A stretch of 8,916 nt of DNA, taken from positions 1 through 8,916 of the forward strand of contig WRJU01000182.1 in assembly GCA_009778425.1 (NCBI GenBank), given 5' to 3'. A program made the translations under genes and the position numbers. Below the pieces are notes generated by a model, which was not told the origin of the DNA, made no database searches, and saw nothing but the letters and a program-made list of their open reading frames with translations. This stretch comes from Pseudomonadota bacterium (GTDB taxonomy: Bacteria > Pseudomonadota > Gammaproteobacteria > Burkholderiales > Rhodocyclaceae). Below, piece by piece: positions 6,398-8,916 of this stretch; within the stretch, counting starts at the first letter, position 1; the number at the start of each line of letters is the position of its first letter.

Positions 6398-6568
6398 TCA
6401 AGCCTTGGCAACCCGCTCACGTTGCTGCTTGTCTGCGTTGCGCTGGTCTTCTTCCATGCGGTTTGAAAAATATCGCATGAAGAAAAAGCCCATGACAATA
6501 ACGAAAACAATGGTAAACAGACTGAGCAGCCCAATCAGGCTCGAGAACAAATCCAGAAAAAGACCCAT
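6398..6568 (-). CDS. Small single-span membrane protein, DUF3149-like
   Basis: This 56-residue protein has one long hydrophobic segment (about residues 9-31, rich in Leu, Ile, Val and Phe) followed by a charged tail, RYFSNRMEEDQRNADKQQRE (32-51). Tail basic residues near the membrane suggest a cytoplasmic C-terminus. Length and pattern (short amphipathic start, GLLSLFTIVF, then FF and an RM-EED tail) resemble the DUF3149 family as I remember it; no function is known. The ATG at 6568 is preceded by AAGGAGGT (6577-6584), an almost ideal ribosome site, which with the coding pattern makes this a real gene despite its size. It starts 63 bases after the ccoH stop and ends just before a terminator, so it appears to be the last gene of a ccoG-ccoH unit. 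A role in cbb3 oxidase assembly or stability is possible but is inference from position alone. Confidence 0.87.
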   Translation of the reverse strand: MGLFLDLFSSLIGLLSLFTIVFVIVMGFFFMRYFSNRMEEDQRNADKQQRERVAKA

Positions 6569-6576
6569 GGCAAAAT

Positions 6577-6584
6577 ACCTCCTT
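6577..6584 (-). promoter_or_regulatory. Strong ribosome binding site of the small membrane protein
   Basis: AAGGAGGT on the minus strand matches the anti-Shine-Dalgarno sequence over eight bases. It lies eight to nine bases from the ATG at 6568 and is the main evidence that this small gene is translated, perhaps more strongly than ccoH. Confidence 0.8.
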
Positions 6585-6631
6585 CAAAAATCTATGAATC
6601 GAATGGCCTGATCGACACGGCCTGATTGATA

Positions 6632-7159
6632 CTACAGCCCGACTTGAAACGGCTCGATCGATACCTCCGTCTCTGCGGGAATACTGACGCCCCCGGTCAT
6701 GCTCCATGTCCGGGCTTCATCCTCCAACTGAAACAGCCAGCGACTGGCATGCAAGGGCTCGGTCGTCGCCCCTGAATACACGCCATCCTGCTTCCTTTGC
6801 AACAACACCTGCTGATCGAATCGATCCTGAGTGGGATGAACGATGGCCAAACGCAGCGTCGCGGGCAAATCCTTTTCCTGTGCGGCGGACAGCTTGACGC
6901 TTATCTCGCCGTCACGCACCGTCGCATGTGCCGACAATCCCAAACTCCGGGCATGCGCGAACCTCTCGTCGCGCAACTCGACTCCTTTCCCATCCTTGGC
7001 ATAGTCACCATAGACGATGCTATCGACATTATAATTATTGGCAGCAACGTACAAGGAAATACCGATTACCACGGAAATCGCGGGCAAGCCGAACAGGAAC
7101 CAGGGCCAGCCATGCTTATACCAAGGCTGATTGTCGAGCGTTTGAGAATTCGTTGTCAT
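6632..7159 (-). CDS. ccoH: CcoH/FixH-like cbb3 oxidase assembly protein
   Basis: A 175-residue protein of the FixH family, with one N-terminal membrane span (about 18-40, following PWYKHGWPW) and a periplasmic domain rich in beta strands. The family motif is seen at residues 44-61 as NVDSIVYGDYAKDGKGVE, matching the usual D-Y-x-K-x-G pattern after the membrane anchor. CcoH is known from Rhodobacter to stay bound to the cbb3 oxidase and to be needed for its assembly or stability; I transfer that role by family and location. It begins 15 bases after the ccoG stop with a modest ribosome site (GGAAAAG), so it is surely co-transcribed with ccoG. No cysteine is present, so it is not a copper chaperone by itself. 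The C-terminus is intact, and the 63-base gap that follows holds two imperfect copies of GGCCTGATCGA. Confidence 0.92.
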   Translation of the reverse strand: MTTNSQTLDNQPWYKHGWPWFLFGLPAISVVIGISLYVAANNYNVDSIVYGDYAKDGKGVELRDERFAHARSLGLSAHATVRDGEISVKLSAAQEKDLPATLRLAIVHPTQDRFDQQVLLQRKQDGVYSGATTEPLHASRWLFQLEDEARTWSMTGGVSIPAETEVSIEPFQVGL

Positions 7160-7174
7160 CTACTTTTCCACATT

Positions 7175-8644
7175 TCAGTTGGGATACAAGAGAACGGCCT
7201 TTTCCCGCCGCCTCACGTTGGGGTCGTCCGTAGCGACGACCTCGAAGTAAAACCGGTGTGTGCCAGGCTTGCCAGACTCCCTGGGAATCTGCACCTGCAC
7301 AATCACTTCCAGGTTTTCCGACGATTCCGCCGTAACCTGATTATCGCTTGTGATCTTCTTGTTACCGACCAGGCGTATTCCTTCCAGGCCATCCACGCTG
7401 ACGACGAAAGACCGACTTGCCTCGGTCATGTTCATGATCTTGAGTGTGTAATCATTTTCGACCATCTCGCCTACCACCCGCCCGAGCGAAGGATCGCGAA
7501 CGATATCGACCCGTAAAGGCATCCGTGTGAACAGGCCCCATAGGAAAGCCGTGACGATAGCGAGCAATATCGTCCCGTAAACCAGGGTACGTGGCCGAAA
7601 CACATGACGGACGATTTCAGATGATTTCCAACCCTGCTTGAGAGCATTCTCGGTCGTGTAACGCACCAGCCCGCGCGGCAGGTTGATCTTGTCCATGATC
7701 AGGTCACAGGCATCAATACAAGCCCCGCAACCGATACATTCATACTGCAAGCCGTTACGGATATCGACGCCGGTCGGGCATACCTGGATGCAAATCTTGC
7801 AGTCGATGCAATCGCCCCGGCTTGCCGGGTTCTCTCCCTTGCGCAGCACGCCACGCGGCTCGCCGCGCGCCTCGTCGTAAGTCACTATCAGCGTATCCTG
7901 ATCGAACATGACCGATTGGAAACGCGCATATGGGCACATGTACTTGCACACCTGCTCGCGCATGAAACCCGCGAACACGAAAGTAAAAGTACCGTAGAAG
8001 AATATCCAGAACTTTTCCCAAGGCCCGAACCCGAAGGTCGGAACCGATGCCAGCAATTCTGTCACAGGCGAAAAATAGGCAACGAAGGTGAAACCCGTCC
8101 ATAGCGCAAATACCGCCCAAATCGCGTACTTGGCTGACTTGATGGCGAGCTTGCGCCCGCTTATTGACGCCTTGTCGAGCTTCGCCCGCGCGATATGATT
8201 GCCTTCGATTTTCTCTTCGATCCACTGGAATATTTCTGTATAAACGGTTTGCGGACAGGCATAACCACACCACAAGCGCCCCGCAACCGCAGTAAAAAAG
8301 AATAAGGAATACGCTGAAATAATCAGCAATATGGACAGAAAAAGAATATCCTGCGGCCAGAATACCCAGCCGAAAATATAAAACTTGCGCTCAACCAGAT
8401 GCAGCAGCACGGCCTGACGGCCATTCCATGTGAGCCAGGGCAGTCCGAAAAAAATAACCTGGGTCAGCCACACCAGTATCCAGCGCCACTTCGTGAATAT
8501 GCCGCTGGTCGATCGCACATAGACTTTCTTATGGGTCGCGTACAAACCCCCGTCCTGCTCCATTCCTTTCGCAACGGAAGAAGGAGCCCCCGAATTCGGA
8601 GCAGAACCCTCCGGAGAGGGAGCATCAAGACCAACATCGCTCAT
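7175..8644 (-). CDS. ccoG: Cytochrome c oxidase accessory protein CcoG (FixG/RdxA)
   Basis: This 489-residue membrane iron-sulfur protein matches CcoG along its full length. Membrane spans lie at about 54-72, 99-120, 172-191, 211-228 and 354-371. WCGYACPQTVYTEIF (125-139) and KYMCPYARFQ (234-243) are CcoG signatures, with C126, C130, C233 and C237 near the membrane. Two [4Fe-4S] ferredoxin motifs follow: C279, C282, C285, C289 and C303, C306, C309, C313. The C-terminal third (about 378-489) is a beta-rich, Ig-like FixG domain. In Rhodobacter, CcoG is proposed to reduce copper during cbb3 oxidase maturation; here that is by family. The ATG at 8644 has GGGGAGG eight bases upstream. The N-terminal 30 residues are a low-complexity, probably disordered tail. 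The gene follows ccoP after 97 bp that include a hairpin, and is followed by ccoH after 15 bases. Confidence 0.98.
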   Translation of the reverse strand: MSDVGLDAPSPEGSAPNSGAPSSVAKGMEQDGGLYATHKKVYVRSTSGIFTKWRWILVWLTQVIFFGLPWLTWNGRQAVLLHLVERKFYIFGWVFWPQDILFLSILLIISAYSLFFFTAVAGRLWCGYACPQTVYTEIFQWIEEKIEGNHIARAKLDKASISGRKLAIKSAKYAIWAVFALWTGFTFVAYFSPVTELLASVPTFGFGPWEKFWIFFYGTFTFVFAGFMREQVCKYMCPYARFQSVMFDQDTLIVTYDEARGEPRGVLRKGENPASRGDCIDCKICIQVCPTGVDIRNGLQYECIGCGACIDACDLIMDKINLPRGLVRYTTENALKQGWKSSEIVRHVFRPRTLVYGTILLAIVTAFLWGLFTRMPLRVDIVRDPSLGRVVGEMVENDYTLKIMNMTEASRSFVVSVDGLEGIRLVGNKKITSDNQVTAESSENLEVIVQVQIPRESGKPGTHRFYFEVVATDDPNVRRREKAVLLYPN

Positions 8645-8689
8645 GAGGAAAACCTCCCCAAGCTAACCCAAATAGCCCGCCAACGCACA

Positions 8690-8726
8690 AAAGGCACCCC
8701 GTGAACATTTTTCACAGGGTGCCTTT
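8690..8726 (-). terminator. Hairpin between ccoP and ccoG
   Basis: Arms AAAGGCACCC (8690-8699) and GGGTGCCTTT (8717-8726) pair over 10 bp. After one C-A mismatch, GTGAA (8701-8705) and TTCAC (8711-8715) add five more pairs around a five-base loop. On the minus strand it runs into TTTTG, a short T run, 15 bases after the ccoP stop. It is probably a partial terminator or an mRNA-stabilising end that lowers ccoGH relative to ccoNOQP. Confidence 0.8.
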
Positions 8727-8741
8727 CACTCACTTACCTAC

Positions 8742-8916
8742 TTACTTGCCCAAGCTATACACATATGCGGCCAGAACGTGCACCTTGGCTTCGCCAAGGA
8801 AATCCTTCCAGGCCGGCATCTCGTTTTCCAAGCTACCCGGACCAGCGTTACGGCCTTTGGTGATACCTTCGATAATGGTTTCTTCAGAATCACCAAACAG
8901 CCAGACTTTGTCGGTC
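8742..8916 (-). CDS. ccoP: cbb3-type cytochrome c oxidase subunit CcoP, C-terminus only
   Basis: The last 57 residues of a dihaem cytochrome c are visible; the rest lies beyond the window's right edge. The pattern ETIIEGITKGRN, then EMPAW, then LGEAKVHVLAAYVYSLGK at the very end is characteristic of the second haem domain of CcoP. The methionine of MPAW is the expected axial haem ligand; the CxxCH motifs are off the window. CcoP passes electrons from soluble cytochrome c to the CcoO/CcoN core of the high-affinity oxidase on the periplasmic side. Between GRN and MPAW there are about eight residues (AGPGSLEN), more than the short linker I recall in many CcoP proteins. The gene is followed by stop codons in every frame and by a hairpin before ccoG. 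The identification rests on a short but very characteristic sequence. Confidence 0.93.
   Translation of the reverse strand, partial: TDKVWLFGDSEETIIEGITKGRNAGPGSLENEMPAWKDFLGEAKVHVLAAYVYSLGK

Noticed and set aside
6605..6629. Direct repeat of GGCCTGATCGA / GGCCTGATTGA between ccoH and the small gene
   Set aside because: Two imperfect 11-base copies 14 bases apart are too short to call a functional repeat and lie in a gap with no other signal.
6797..7516. A 239-codon open frame on the plus strand
   Set aside because: It crosses the ccoG-ccoH junction in antisense, and both of those genes are well supported.
1..8916. Defence system, mobile element, CRISPR array or novel multi-gene system
   Set aside because: All sizeable genes belong to known respiration, haem, copper, PHA or stress families. 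No transposase, integrase, terminal repeats or spaced direct repeats were seen.

Overview
The window looks like chromosomal DNA from a betaproteobacterium. The evidence is protein character (a four-cysteine FNR, a class I PHA synthase, true HemN, a cbb3 oxidase maturation set) and gene order; species cannot be read from it. There are nine genes, all but two of them complete, and little spare DNA. I see no mobile element, tRNA, rRNA or CRISPR array.

Right side (about 6398-8916, minus strand): this is the downstream part of a cbb3-type cytochrome oxidase locus. It holds the C-terminus of the dihaem subunit CcoP, then a hairpin, then ccoG (2[4Fe-4S] membrane protein), ccoH (FixH-like assembly protein) and a 56-residue single-span membrane protein of the DUF3149 type, ending in a strong hairpin.

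Middle (about 3700-6350): a universal stress protein gene (plus) diverges from phaC, a class I poly(3-hydroxyalkanoate) synthase gene (minus). phaC converges on fnr, and the two share a bidirectional terminator.

Left side (1-3697): fnr, encoding an oxygen-sensing FNR regulator, is divergent from hemN (oxygen-independent coproporphyrinogen III dehydrogenase). The 113 bp between them carries a near-perfect FNR box. After hemN come a TauE/SafE (DsbD_2)-type membrane protein and a CopA-type copper P1B-ATPase that leaves the window at base 1; the three are tightly packed and probably one operon.

Together the genes describe adaptation to low oxygen. FNR senses oxygen loss, HemN makes haem without O2, the copper ATPase and TauE/SafE protein probably serve copper delivery for the oxidase, and CcoG/CcoH mature the high-affinity oxidase. 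PHA synthesis and a universal stress protein, both often linked to restricted respiration, sit inside the same locus. The most worthwhile leads are the shared FNR box, the small DUF3149 protein in the ccoGH unit, and the hairpin that separates ccoP from ccoG. I found no clear sign of a wholly new system.
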